Below, one piece after another: positions 29,567 to 36,155 of a DNA stretch of 36,155 bases (the first letter of the stretch is position 1; each line of letters starts with the position of its first letter). This stretch comes from a virus. Position numbers and translations under genes: made by a program. The notes under the pieces were generated by a model. It worked only from the letters and a program-made list of their open reading frames with translations. It was not told the origin of the DNA and ran no database searches. The DNA lies in the IMG/VR virus record IMGVR_UViG_3300031951_000588, positions 1 through 36,155 of that record. One strand, written 5' to 3'.

Positions 29567-29913
29567 TAATTGGCGTGATTGCGTTCGTGTTTTATAAAAC
29601 TGATATTCGTTCTAATTACATCTGCTAATTTATAACCGCTATCCATTATTCGCCTAAGCATATACAACTCGGGAACTCTATTTTCGGCAAAGTTTATCGC
29701 TCTATTTACAGGCATTCCTTTATCGGTTGTAAGTTCGTAAACTACTTTTTCAAACTCTAACTTATAATGCGCTCGATGTGTTTCTAAGTATGCTAATGTA
29801 GTAATTATTTTCTTTAAAAGAAAGTTTAAGTTTTCGCCATCGTTGTGGCTTGTGTCATCATAAGCAACTATGTAAGTTGTTAAGTCTGATAAAGTTTGTT
29901 CTAATTCTTTCAT
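29566..29913 (-). CDS. hypothetical helical protein upstream of ninG, 115 aa
   Basis: It begins MKELEQTLSDLTTYIVAYDD. An all-helical pattern (NLNFLLKKIITTLAYLETHR, VNRAINFAENRVPELYMLRR) of a kind found beside RepA/NinG genes in Bacteroidota phages. No catalytic motif. It lies between the RepA-like ATPase (30-nt gap) and ninG (overlap), so a replication or recombination accessory role is likely, though unproven. Confidence 0.65.
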   Translation of the reverse strand: MKELEQTLSDLTTYIVAYDDTSHNDGENLNFLLKKIITTLAYLETHRAHYKLEFEKVVYELTTDKGMPVNRAINFAENRVPELYMLRRIMDSGYKLADVIRTNISFIKHERNHAN

Positions 29914-29943
29914 TTTCTATTTTGTTTTATAAATAATACTTAC

Positions 29944-30810
29944 TTAACCGAATGGTAATGTATTTTTTTTAGTTGGTAATTCAGGATTGTTAATTTCGTA
30001 AGGTAACCAATTTTGTTTATTAACATCAAAGTAAATTGTTTCAAAAGGTATATTTCTGCTGTATTCACATTTTGCGCTTGTTATTCCGTTTTCACTTTCT
30101 ATAAATACAACCGTTTCGGCTTTCTTTAAAACGCTACTTCCAACGTGACCAACGGGTTTTGATGTTCCGAAATTCTTATGCAAAATTCCAGTACAATGAA
30201 ATTTACCAACAGCAGTCCACTCAAGTAGCTTTTCAGTCAATCCCGTTGCTTGTTCTAAACTGTTAAAATCAGTAACTAAATCAACGTATCCGTCAATACT
30301 CATTAAGCCTATTTGGTTTTTAAATTCGCTTTCATAAATTAACCAATCGACAAACTCAAAACGCTCCTTAGGATTGTATTGTCGTAATGAAAATGTTTTA
30401 TAATAGTCATACTTTGCGCCTACCATTTCCAAAACTCTCCTTTGAACTCTTTGCGTGTGAAATTTACTTTGCTCAGTATCAAGTGATATTATAAACTTAT
30501 CTTTACTTTCGTGACCTTTAAAACTCGGGCAATAAAGGTTACTACTTCCGCCAATATATCCAGCCTCAACCATTGACTTAAAAAAAGTTTTTCGGGATTT
30601 TGAAGCACCAACAATACAACTAAAATCACCATAACTTCCAAACGGTATTGGGTATACTGTATCTTTGTAAGGTGTAACCCCTAAACTAATTGCTATTGGT
30701 TGCGGTTTTATTTCTTCCGCTGGGTCAATATAACTTTCAATTAATAACTTTTGAAAGTCTATTTTATCAGTTTCATTTTTAACCTCTTCAATTTTTATAG
30801 GTTCAAACAT
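29944..30810 (-). CDS. RepA/DnaB-like P-loop ATPase (replicative helicase or loader)
   Basis: 288 residues. Walker A GASKSRKT at about 68-75 (the AAA_25/RepA type), then KFIISLDTEQSKFHTQRVQRR (about 108-128; the 'DTEQ' acidic element), Walker B-like IGLMSIDGYVDLV (about 170), and a Lys/Asn-rich sensor (LHKNFGTSKPVGHVGSSVL). Such proteins form hexamers that unwind or load at the phage origin. It is encoded after the initiator-like protein and the 164-aa gene, and overlaps the latter by 8 nt. Confidence 0.82.
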   Translation of the reverse strand: MFEPIKIEEVKNETDKIDFQKLLIESYIDPAEEIKPQPIAISLGVTPYKDTVYPIPFGSYGDFSCIVGASKSRKTFFKSMVEAGYIGGSSNLYCPSFKGHESKDKFIISLDTEQSKFHTQRVQRRVLEMVGAKYDYYKTFSLRQYNPKERFEFVDWLIYESEFKNQIGLMSIDGYVDLVTDFNSLEQATGLTEKLLEWTAVGKFHCTGILHKNFGTSKPVGHVGSSVLKKAETVVFIESENGITSAKCEYSRNIPFETIYFDVNKQNWLPYEINNPELPTKKNTLPFG

Positions 30811-31297
30811 TTTTAAATTTATTTAAGGTTAAAGTAATTAGCCAATTTAGTTGTAGTTCGTTTTCGTCAGATTCTAAAATCCCTTTAGCGTACATTTCCC
30901 AATCTTTGTGCCTTGTCAGTTCTTTGTTTTTTTGTTCTTCTATTGGGTCGTATAGTAGAGGGTGTTTTTCACTTAGTCCGTTTTCGTGTAAAAAGTTGTT
31001 TAAGGCTATTGCATTAAAACTCATTCTAAAGTTTTCGTATAAATCAATTAAAGGCTGTTTTAAAACATCATTTATTTTAGCTTGGCTCATATCTACATCG
31101 CCTTTATAAAATATTACTTCATTAAAAAGCAAATAAACGTATAATTTAGCGAACATTTCATTTTCATTTATCTCTTTTTTTATACTGTTGTTTAAGTAAT
31201 CTAAAATTTTATTTAATGCTTCGGCATCGGTTGCGTTAGGTTTATTCTGTTTCGAAACCGTAAATGATAATCTTTGTATTGCTTCTTTTAGTTTCAT
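30803..31297 (-). CDS. hypothetical replication-region protein, 164 aa
   Basis: It begins MKLKEAIQRLSFTVSKQNKP, with helices throughout (DAEALNKILDYLNNSIKKE, KLYVYLLFNEVIFYKGDVD) and no motif I recognise. It overlaps the initiator-like gene by 4 nt and the ATPase gene by 8 nt. In other phages, a small protein between initiator and helicase often acts as a loader, so this is a possible helicase-loader candidate. Confidence 0.65.
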   Translation of the reverse strand: MKLKEAIQRLSFTVSKQNKPNATDAEALNKILDYLNNSIKKEINENEMFAKLYVYLLFNEVIFYKGDVDMSQAKINDVLKQPLIDLYENFRMSFNAIALNNFLHENGLSEKHPLLYDPIEEQKNKELTRHKDWEMYAKGILESDENELQLNWLITLTLNKFKNV

Positions 31298-32040
31298 AGT
31301 CGGTCTGTTTTTTGTGGTTTAAATTTAGCATCATTTTTTTTCCAAGTATCTAAACGCCTTTCAATATTAAACGATGTTTGTTTTTCGGCTCTAAACTTTT
31401 TATCTTTTTCACCGTGTTCAGTCCAATATCCGTAAAAGTCGTTTAACATATCTTTACCATAAATAGATAAATAAGGCTTTAGTGAGTCAGCAAACTTTTG
31501 TTTTCGCTCTTCTATACTATTATTATTTATATTTTTATTTTCATTTATATATAGCTTAAGCATTTGCTCAAGCATTTGCTCAAGCACTTGCTTATCCTTA
31601 TGTTTGTCTATTTCAGACAATTCAAGTGTGTATAAATGTTTTTTTAATAAATCAACGTATTCATCATCAAAGCCTTTTATTGTTTTAGCCATCTTAATAA
31701 CTACCCCAATATTTCCAGACTTTTGTCTTTTGTCTTTAAACTGCTCACGGCTTGATAAAATACTTTTAGCGTAACCATTTTCCAATCTTTGGTTGTCGTT
31801 TAACTCAAACTTATGCTTAAGCACTTGCTCAAACATTTGCTTAAATCTTTCAAACTCCGAAAATTTTACACCTGCCAAAACGGCTAATTTTTCTAAATCA
31901 TTAGGCAAATCTTTTTTGTCGTATTGGTGCAAAATAAGGTTTAAATACCACCCTCTTACATCGCTATCCATTTCAGCGGTAGCTGATAGCCAAGTATCAA
32001 TATAAAATAAACAAGCTGGGTCTTTTTTATTTTCTGCCAT
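31294..32040 (-). CDS. replication initiator-like protein (DUF1376-like N-terminus), 248 aa
   Basis: The N-terminus MAENKKDPACLFYIDTWLSATAEMDSDVRGWYLNLILHQYDKKDL resembles the DUF1376/YdaU-type winged-helix domain of phage replication proteins (about 8-95). Residues 67-78 (KQMFEQVLKHKF) and 150-161 (KQVLEQMLEQML) are encoded by repeated 12-bp units. The C-terminal part (LNDFYGYWTEHGEKDKKFRAEKQTSFNI) is typical of phage initiators. It probably binds the origin, which may lie in its own gene. It precedes the putative loader and helicase genes. Confidence 0.72.
   Translation of the reverse strand: MAENKKDPACLFYIDTWLSATAEMDSDVRGWYLNLILHQYDKKDLPNDLEKLAVLAGVKFSEFERFKQMFEQVLKHKFELNDNQRLENGYAKSILSSREQFKDKRQKSGNIGVVIKMAKTIKGFDDEYVDLLKKHLYTLELSEIDKHKDKQVLEQMLEQMLKLYINENKNINNNSIEERKQKFADSLKPYLSIYGKDMLNDFYGYWTEHGEKDKKFRAEKQTSFNIERRLDTWKKNDAKFKPQKTDRL
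31558..31593. repeat. three tandem 12-bp repeats in the initiator-like gene, cluster 1
   Basis: Units AAGCATTTGCTC, AAGCATTTGCTC and AAGCACTTGCTT (plus strand). Each holds the imperfect palindrome AGCA-TT-TGCT. They encode KQVLEQMLEQML, using GAG and CTT codons that are otherwise unusual in this AT-rich genome, so the DNA sequence itself may be constrained. They are iteron-like. Confidence 0.6.
31807..31842. repeat. related 12-bp repeats in the initiator-like gene, cluster 2
   Basis: Units AAACTTATGCTT, AAGCACTTGCTC and AAACATTTGCTT on the plus strand, one exactly and the others partly like cluster 1, 213 bp away. They encode KQMFEQVLKHKF. Two iteron-like clusters in one initiator gene resemble the origin inside lambda gene O. 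Confidence 0.5.
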
Positions 32041-32042
32041 AA

Positions 32043-32246
32043 CTAATCTAAATAAGAAATTTGTAATTTTAATTCCTTAACAAGTTTAACGGCTGTTGGT
32101 TTATCTAAACAAATAAAACTTGGATAATTGTTATCCATTTCAATACATAAATAAATCTCTCCATTTGTGTTTGCATAAGCTACAAGTTCGTGTTCTTCTG
32201 TTTTGCTTTGTGCAGTACCTTTAAATACTAATTTTATGTTTGCCAT
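32043..32246 (-). CDS. small hypothetical protein, 67 aa
   Basis: It begins MANIKLVFKGTAQSKTEEHE and is beta-rich (LVAYANTNGEIYLCIEM, SFICLDKPTAVKLVKEL), likely an OB- or ubiquitin-like small fold. It is the first gene after the strong promoter at 32386-32416 and its leader, and lies 2 nt upstream of the initiator-like gene. Function unknown. Confidence 0.65.
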   Translation of the reverse strand: MANIKLVFKGTAQSKTEEHELVAYANTNGEIYLCIEMDNNYPSFICLDKPTAVKLVKELKLQISYLD

Positions 32247-32385
32247 AATATAACGGTTTTAAGATTACCGACAACTATTAATTTAAACACAAAACCCACC
32301 ATTTTACTAAGGGCTTCGACTTCCTTTTCAAATAATGGGCTGTGTAATATTTTTACAGTTACTATAATGTCGAAGCGTAACATTC
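32247..32385 (-). promoter_or_regulatory. 130-nt leader of the replication operon with an 8-bp inverted repeat
   Basis: GCTTCGAC (32313-32320) and GTCGAAGC (32369-32376) are perfect complements 48 nt apart within the predicted leader, so the start of the RNA could fold back. The only frame of note would encode a 22-residue peptide ending inside the 67-aa gene, with little support. There is no T-tract, so this is more likely a stability or translation-control element than a terminator. Confidence 0.45.
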
Positions 32386-32416
32386 CAAAGTTACAAAATA
32401 ATATCTACTTTGCAAA
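32386..32416 (-). promoter_or_regulatory. strong host-type promoter of the replication operon
   Basis: On the minus strand TTTG (32416-32413), 19 nt, TAACTTTG (32393-32386). It matches the Bacteroidota promoter pattern without mismatch. It overlaps the last codons of the 38-aa gene and serves the 67-aa, initiator, loader, helicase and ninG genes. Confidence 0.82.
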
Positions 32417-32521
32417 CTTTTTTGCGATTATTTTACGATAAATTTTGTTGACGGATTCTCGGTTTTGCCCTCTCTTTTCGTAAAATGTAAGTATGCGTTT
32501 TATTCTTTGTAAGTCGCTCAT
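32405..32521 (-). CDS. small basic protein, 38 aa
   Basis: ATG at 32521-32519, TAG at 32407-32405. The product begins MSDLQRIKRILTFYEKRGQN and is strongly basic, a single helix with KKFAK at the end. Its ATG overlaps the stop of the nuclease gene (ATGA), which supports translation. Its last codons overlap the -33 region of the next promoter. It may bind nucleic acid, but this is guesswork. Confidence 0.6.
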   Translation of the reverse strand: MSDLQRIKRILTFYEKRGQNRESVNKIYRKIIAKKFAK

Positions 32522-33255
32522 AGTTCTATTTTATTAAAGTCAATATTAAAGTTTTTAAATATATCAACACATTCTATTAATTCGTATTTATCTTTTGTTA
32601 TATGTACTAAAAACAAACCTTTTACATCTTTATCAAACATTTGTTTATATATGCTTAGCTGTAAAGAATAATGATAAAAAGTACTATCTGGAACGTCTTT
32701 AAATATTCCGTTTAAATTTTTACCGTATGAATTAACTTCAATCTTTTCGTTTGTTTTAAAATCTAAAATGTAATAATTGTCTTTTTTGTCTTTACAAATT
32801 AAATCAACTTGACCCGCTAAAAAATCATTGTGTACAATATATTCGGTATAAATCGGTATTAGTCTTTCGCTTAAAAAAAAGTCTTTAATAAACTGTATTG
32901 ATACTTTTGATTTTGGTAAAAATTCCGCTAAACATTCAATTTCTAAATCAACAAAATCAATATTAATTTCTTCTCCTATTATTGAAAAATTACCATCAAT
33001 ATATTCCTCAAATATTTTGTGAATAGCCGTTCCAATTTCGCAAGATTTTTTAGCCTTATCGCTCCATTCTTTTAATACTTCCTCTTGTGTTTTGTTATCT
33101 CGTAAAGCTATTTTTTTTGACCAATAATCGCTGTCAAATTTATTTTTAAACTTTGATATAAAAGAAGTAACCGAAGTTAGTTGTTTGCCGTTTTTAAAAT
33201 AAGTGTGGTTAACACTATCGAAAACCACACTTTTATCTAAACTACTCTTTTTCAT
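32518..33255 (-). CDS. PD-(D/E)XK nuclease, Cas4/RecB-like, 245 aa
   Basis: I place the start at the ATG at 33255 (MKKSSLDKSVVFDSVNH) rather than the TTG at 33285. The motifs are DYWSKKIALRDNKTQEEVLKEW and EIGTAIHKIFEEY (helix with His, about 70-95), then YTEYIVHNDFLAGQVDLI (GxVD: catalytic Asp) and NYYILDFKTN (DFK: catalytic Asp and Lys), about residues 150-185. Enzymes of this family cut or trim DNA ends in recombination and defence. No clear iron-sulfur cysteine cluster is visible, unlike classic Cas4. The start overlaps the ibrB-like gene. Confidence 0.85.
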   Translation of the reverse strand: MKKSSLDKSVVFDSVNHTYFKNGKQLTSVTSFISKFKNKFDSDYWSKKIALRDNKTQEEVLKEWSDKAKKSCEIGTAIHKIFEEYIDGNFSIIGEEINIDFVDLEIECLAEFLPKSKVSIQFIKDFFLSERLIPIYTEYIVHNDFLAGQVDLICKDKKDNYYILDFKTNEKIEVNSYGKNLNGIFKDVPDSTFYHYSLQLSIYKQMFDKDVKGLFLVHITKDKYELIECVDIFKNFNIDFNKIEL

Positions 33256-33766
33256 CCCAAGCCTTTGAAAATTCCTTATCAGCAAACAAAGAAGCTAAAC
33301 CAGTAATCTGTTTTAACCTTAGTAGCTCATCTTTATCCATTCCAATATGTTTTAATATCCAAGCATCACTCATACCAGCATTTAGTAAATCAGAAACTAT
33401 ACTACTCATTAATTCAACGCTGTGGCTACCCCTTGCTCTATTGTGTCTAATAGTCGAAGCCATTCTATTTGATATATCTTTTTCTATAACCACACAAGGC
33501 AAATATCCCTCCTCTCTTTCAAATATCCTTTGAGATGTTTTAAGTGTTGTATATCTATGATATCCGTCTACAATTTCGTATAAATCCTCATCAGGTAAAT
33601 AATAACAAACTACTGGCATAGTATATCCGTCTTCCCAAATTGAAGTTTCAAGTAATTTCATTTCTGGCGGTGCTACGGCATTTGGATTGTATGCATTTGC
33701 TCTGATTTTGTCTATATGTATTCTTAATACATTGTAAACTGGGCTTTTAAATTTTTGATTTTCCAT
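33242..33766 (-). CDS. ibrB: IbrB-like ParB/Srx-fold nuclease-like protein, 174 aa
   Basis: The ParB-like core shows RIHIDKIRANAYNPNAVAPPEM (about 10-35), IWEDGYTMPVVCYYLP, EIVDGYHRYTTLK (the GxHR motif, about residues 66-78) and MASTIRHNRARGSHSVE (about 105-121), followed by a C-terminal HTH-like helix bundle (LNAGMSDAWILKHIGMDKDELL). IbrB-type proteins occur next to IbrA in phages and islands; the pair was named as a regulator of eib genes in E. coli. ParB-fold proteins of this type use CTP or ATP, or cut DNA. The role here is unproven but is probably joint with IbrA. Confidence 0.85.
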   Translation of the reverse strand: MENQKFKSPVYNVLRIHIDKIRANAYNPNAVAPPEMKLLETSIWEDGYTMPVVCYYLPDEDLYEIVDGYHRYTTLKTSQRIFEREEGYLPCVVIEKDISNRMASTIRHNRARGSHSVELMSSIVSDLLNAGMSDAWILKHIGMDKDELLRLKQITGLASLFADKEFSKAWDEKE

Positions 33767-33768
33767 AA

Positions 33769-35073
33769 TTATTTATTTAAGTTTTTATATTTTTCCATTC
33801 CTTTTTGTTTCAATATGTTTTTATCCTGACTTCTTGAACAACTCATATAAGTAAGTCCAAAATCATTTTTCATTATAGTTATACAGACAGCTTTCCAATT
33901 TGGGCAATGTCTAAAAGGAGTTGAATTTTCAATATCAATTTCATCTGGCCAATCCCCTTTTATTTTTATTATTTCATAAATATCCTCTTTTTTACAAAGC
34001 TTACTTATTTCTCCAGTTCTTTCTATTTCTACCCCGTGATTTTGAATAGCCTTTATTACTCTTGGATTTCTACCGTATCCTTTTTCTTTCCAGCTTTTCA
34101 TATATCTATCTAAATGATACTCAAACTTTTTTTTTACATTATTTGGTAAAGTTGTAATTAAAAATTCAGCATATTGTTTCCATGTAAAATGATTTGGCTT
34201 TGTTATATTTCTCCATCCCATAGCAACAGTTCCACCATAAATACCGCCAAAATTACAACCATTTACACGCCCTACCATTTTACCCCAATTGTTAGGGTCT
34301 ATTACCTTATACAGCTTTAAATTTTCTTGACCGCTTAAGTGAAAAGGACTTGCAACTCTCATTTGGTCTATTGTTAACCCAGCCAAATAATACAAATCAT
34401 AAATTTTATTGTAATCCCAATTATATTTATTATTAGCAATCCATATATCTTCGGTTTTCCAATCATAAATAGGATAAAAATTAATTGTATTTTTATCTAC
34501 AATTTTAGAATATCTTAAACCTTTATGCATATGTTTTCTATGTTGAGAAGTAAAAATACCTCTACGGGTTAAGCTTTCATCAGCACGAATACCAATCAAA
34601 ACAGCGGTTTTACCGTATTTTTCCCCAAACCATTTACTAAAATGTATCCTTGCGTCAAAACCCTTTGTGCCTTTAATAAACTTATAAGGGCAATTGTCCT
34701 CGTTAATAACATAGTCATAGTTAGGCATATCTCTAACCCAAATATCTTTTTTATCTTTATCCCAAGGTATCCATCTTGGTTCGTACATTGAAACAGAACA
34801 AGCCGCAGATATAGGTAAACATAGCCAATATTTACGCTCAATTTCTAAATACTTAAACATTCTATCCGCGTATTCATCAGTATATTTATAACCTGCTTCA
34901 TAGTCTTCATAATACATAGCTAATTTATGAAGTAAATTATTTTTTTTAGCATAGTCATAAGCTTGATTAAGCATAACTCCACTATCTTTACCGCAAGAAA
35001 AAGCTACTAAAACATTATCAAAGTCATTAAAAATAACTTCCAATCTTTTTTCTGTTGCTTCGTAAACATTCAT
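33769..35073 (-). CDS. ibrA: IbrA-like PP-loop (PAPS-reductase-like, DUF3440) protein, 434 aa
   Basis: The PP-loop SCGKDSG at about 26-32 is the ATP pyrophosphatase motif. Further family marks are ADESLTRRGIFTSQHRKHM (about 175-195), YPIYDWKTEDIW (about 207-218) and the C-terminal DUF3440 region with FRHCPNWKAVCITIM. Relatives activate sulfate or thiolate substrates, and DndC of DNA phosphorothioation belongs to the same superfamily. It is followed by an IbrB-like gene 2 nt away. A DNA or RNA modification, or regulatory, role is possible; the ligand is unknown. Confidence 0.88.
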   Translation of the reverse strand: MNVYEATEKRLEVIFNDFDNVLVAFSCGKDSGVMLNQAYDYAKKNNLLHKLAMYYEDYEAGYKYTDEYADRMFKYLEIERKYWLCLPISAACSVSMYEPRWIPWDKDKKDIWVRDMPNYDYVINEDNCPYKFIKGTKGFDARIHFSKWFGEKYGKTAVLIGIRADESLTRRGIFTSQHRKHMHKGLRYSKIVDKNTINFYPIYDWKTEDIWIANNKYNWDYNKIYDLYYLAGLTIDQMRVASPFHLSGQENLKLYKVIDPNNWGKMVGRVNGCNFGGIYGGTVAMGWRNITKPNHFTWKQYAEFLITTLPNNVKKKFEYHLDRYMKSWKEKGYGRNPRVIKAIQNHGVEIERTGEISKLCKKEDIYEIIKIKGDWPDEIDIENSTPFRHCPNWKAVCITIMKNDFGLTYMSCSRSQDKNILKQKGMEKYKNLNK

Positions 35074-35339
35074 ATTTTTAGTTTTAATTGGTTACTTTCT
35101 TTTATTACTCCCCTTTGTATTAATTCGGCTCTTTTTATATCGCTATATGCTTTACAAAAAGGTCTGTTAAATCCTAAGCTTTCAAGGTTGATATCATTTT
35201 TTAAAATTGCTTTTACTATTTGTCTATAACTTGGAACTTTATTTAATATTTCAAGTCTAATAGGGGCTTCATCTGGTATTCCATTTTTATAGCATTTATT
35301 TTCCCAATCATAAATGTAATTTTTGATTTTTGTTTTCAT
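35070..35339 (-). CDS. small IbrA-associated protein, 89 aa
   Basis: It begins MKTKIKNYIYDWENKCYKNG. The pattern YDWENKCYKNGIPDEAPIRLEILNKVPSYRQIVKAILKNDINLESLGF (about 9-60) looks like a small helical protein that accompanies IbrA genes in islands and phages. Its stop overlaps the ibrA-like start by 4 nt, which strongly suggests a joint function, for example as a cofactor or recognition subunit. Direct function unknown. Confidence 0.7.
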   Translation of the reverse strand: MKTKIKNYIYDWENKCYKNGIPDEAPIRLEILNKVPSYRQIVKAILKNDINLESLGFNRPFCKAYSDIKRAELIQRGVIKESNQLKLKI

Positions 35340-35694
35340 AGTTTAGTTCAAAATTATTTATTATTTTATCAGCTATTAAGTTAGCATCATATCTTTGCTT
35401 ATCGGTCATCTTTGCCCAAGCTTGTCTTGTTTGTAATTCTGTAGATTTATATAAATAAGAACAAGCCGATTGACCCAGCCAAGCTTGTCTATTACTGTTT
35501 TTATTTGTTAAGTTTACTTTTGTTGATATTTTCCAATTCTCAACAACCCTTATACAAGTGCTTAAAAATAAATTTTGATTAGTCAATAAAGAATAAGATA
35601 AATTTATTTTATCTGTGCAATCTGAATTTTCAGTTGAATACATACCGTTTAAATAGTCTTCCCAATAAATAAATTCTTTATAAAATCTTTTCAT
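35308..35694 (-). CDS. hypothetical protein, 128 aa, first gene of the IbrA operon
   Basis: It begins MKRFYKEFIYWEDYLNGMYS. An alpha-helical protein; the middle (SNRQAWLGQSACSYLYKSTELQTRQAWAKMTDKQRYDANLIAD) resembles a small DNA-binding-like helical domain and is the most conserved-looking part. Its 3' end overlaps the 89-aa gene by 32 nt. It is driven by composite promoter D. Its placement suggests a role in the same system, but I know of no characterised relative. Confidence 0.65.
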   Translation of the reverse strand: MKRFYKEFIYWEDYLNGMYSTENSDCTDKINLSYSLLTNQNLFLSTCIRVVENWKISTKVNLTNKNSNRQAWLGQSACSYLYKSTELQTRQAWAKMTDKQRYDANLIADKIINNFELNYENKNQKLHL

Positions 35695-35707
35695 TTATTT
35701 TAAAGTT

Positions 35708-35776
35708 TAAATCTAAAAAAAAGGCTTTACATAAAAAAATAAAACCGATTAAAAGCATAAAAAATCGTTTAAGTGT
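35708..35776 (-). promoter_or_regulatory. composite promoter, copy D (tandem element + TAGATTTA)
   Basis: On the minus strand ACACTTAAACGATT (35776-35763) and GCTTTTAATCGGTT (35756-35743) are 20 bp apart. After 27 nt comes TAGATTTA (35715-35708). The ATG of the 128-aa gene is at 35694. The distal element overlaps the stop codon of the 67-aa gene. Confidence 0.72.
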
Positions 35777-35979
35777 CACTCCTTAATTTTAGTCGTTCCT
35801 ATTTCTTTTAAAATATCTACTTTAACTATTTCGTAGTCTTTAAAGCGTTTTAAGAAGCTTTCGCCTACTATTGCATTATCTTTATCAACTTTTATCACAA
35901 AGTTGCTTAAATCGACTAAAACTGTCTTATTTTTGACTTTGTGAGATAGTTGTATGTTTGCTGTTACTATTCGGTACAT
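35776..35979 (-). CDS. small hypothetical protein, 67 aa
   Basis: I place the start at the ATG at 35979-35977 (MYRIVTANIQLSHKVKNKTV), because it overlaps the stop of the junction-spanning gene (35967-35969). The longer reading from 36057 would overlap that gene extensively in another frame. A beta-rich, basic protein (TVLVDLSNFVIKVDKDNAIV, YEIVKVDILKEIG), likely a small OB/SH3-like fold. It is the last gene before promoter D. Function unknown. Confidence 0.6.
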   Translation of the reverse strand: MYRIVTANIQLSHKVKNKTVLVDLSNFVIKVDKDNAIVGESFLKRFKDYEIVKVDILKEIGTTKIKE

Positions 35980-36155
35980 TGGTGATGTTTTAATAGTTCT
36001 AACCATTCGGATTCTAAAACAATATTTTTGTCTTTTAAATCTTTTACAAGATACCAACCTATAGAAAATGATTCAAATAAAAAGGCTTCAAAATGAAATA
36101 AATTTTTATATCTTTTACTTAAAACAAAAGAGTTTTTATTATTGCTAACTGGTAA
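35967..36155 (-). CDS. 3' part of the junction-spanning gene (residues 29-90)
   Basis: This continues the frame of the gene that starts at 222 on the left end. Here it enters at the right edge (codon 29) and ends at TAG 35967-35969 after VLESEWLELLKHHQCTE. The only difference from the left copy, A/G at the third base of codon 32, is synonymous (AGT/AGC Ser). This shows that the two ends come from the same gene in closely related molecules. Confidence 0.8.
   Translation of the reverse strand, partial: LPVSNNKNSFVLSKRYKNLFHFEAFLFESFSIGWYLVKDLKDKNIVLESEWLELLKHHQCTE
36018..36155. repeat. right copy of 138-bp terminal direct repeat
   Basis: It matches 1-138 at 137 of 138 positions. The unit genome is therefore about 36,017 bp. 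The mismatch at 36144 (G; A at 127) is silent in the gene. Confidence 0.95.

Noticed and set aside
32247-32330. 22-codon leader peptide before the 67-aa gene
   Set aside because: No regulatory codon run or start context supports it; it ends inside the next gene and may be chance.
1-36155. Lysogeny module (integrase, repressor) or CRISPR array
   Set aside because: No recombinase motif, no CI-like repressor and no regularly spaced repeat array was found. The few repeats seen are promoter elements or iteron-like.

Overview
This window is one complete, circularly closed genome of a tailed phage (siphovirus-like) of a Bacteroidota host, most likely a Flavobacteriia member. The first 138 bases recur at the right end (36018-36155) with one synonymous difference, and a 90-codon gene reads straight through the joined ends, so the unit genome is about 36,017 bp. 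The host assignment rests on the very AT-rich sequence, the absence of Shine-Dalgarno sequences before genes, promoters of the Bacteroidota type (TTG-N19-TAnnTTTG), and lipoprotein and tail genes of the kinds seen in flavobacterial phages. Every gene I accept lies on the minus strand, so the genome is read from right to left.

Layout in transcription order. (1) 35.7-32.4 kb: an accessory operon with two small unknown genes, an IbrA-like PP-loop (PAPS-reductase-like) protein, an IbrB-like ParB-fold protein, a PD-(D/E)XK nuclease and a 38-codon gene. (2) 32.2-29.0 kb: replication module with an initiator-like protein that has 12-bp repeats inside its gene, a RepA-type ATPase, and NinG. (3) 28.9-26.9 kb: many small genes, one interrupted by an in-frame TAA, and a small lipoprotein. 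(4) 26.9-21.1 kb: packaging and head (TerS, TerL, portal, prohead protease, HK97-type major capsid protein, connector). (5) 21.1-8.8 kb: tail (tail tube, tape measure, tail tip/hub, receptor-binding and fibre proteins). (6) 8.8-7.7 kb: lysis (two membrane proteins as holin candidates, GH24 endolysin). (7) 7.7-6.84 kb: a region without protein genes, with several strong promoters, two terminators and at least two likely small RNAs. (8) 6.8-3.6 kb: metallophosphoesterase, MazG-like protein, a putative unimolecular spanin and a C5 DNA methyltransferase. (9) 3.4-0.2 kb, continuing across the junction to 35.8 kb: small genes, ERF annealing protein, SSB-like OB-fold protein and a small HTH protein.

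The most interesting signals are regulatory. Four operon heads (3.5, 5.3, 28.9 and 35.7 kb) share a composite element: two tandem copies of RCAYTTAATCGATT about 20 bp apart, then 26-27 bp, then a TAnnTTTr -10-like box. This looks like an activator-dependent phage promoter family distinct from the ordinary host-type promoters at 6.96, 7.47 and 32.4 kb. The portal and 390-aa tail genes carry a covarying 5'-UTR hairpin with a GTGA tetraloop about 10 nt before the ATG. The RNA region at 6.84-7.7 kb, and the IbrA/IbrB/nuclease operon as a possible modification or counter-defence system, are the best candidates for undescribed biology. No integrase, repressor, tRNA or CRISPR array was recognised, so the phage is probably virulent.
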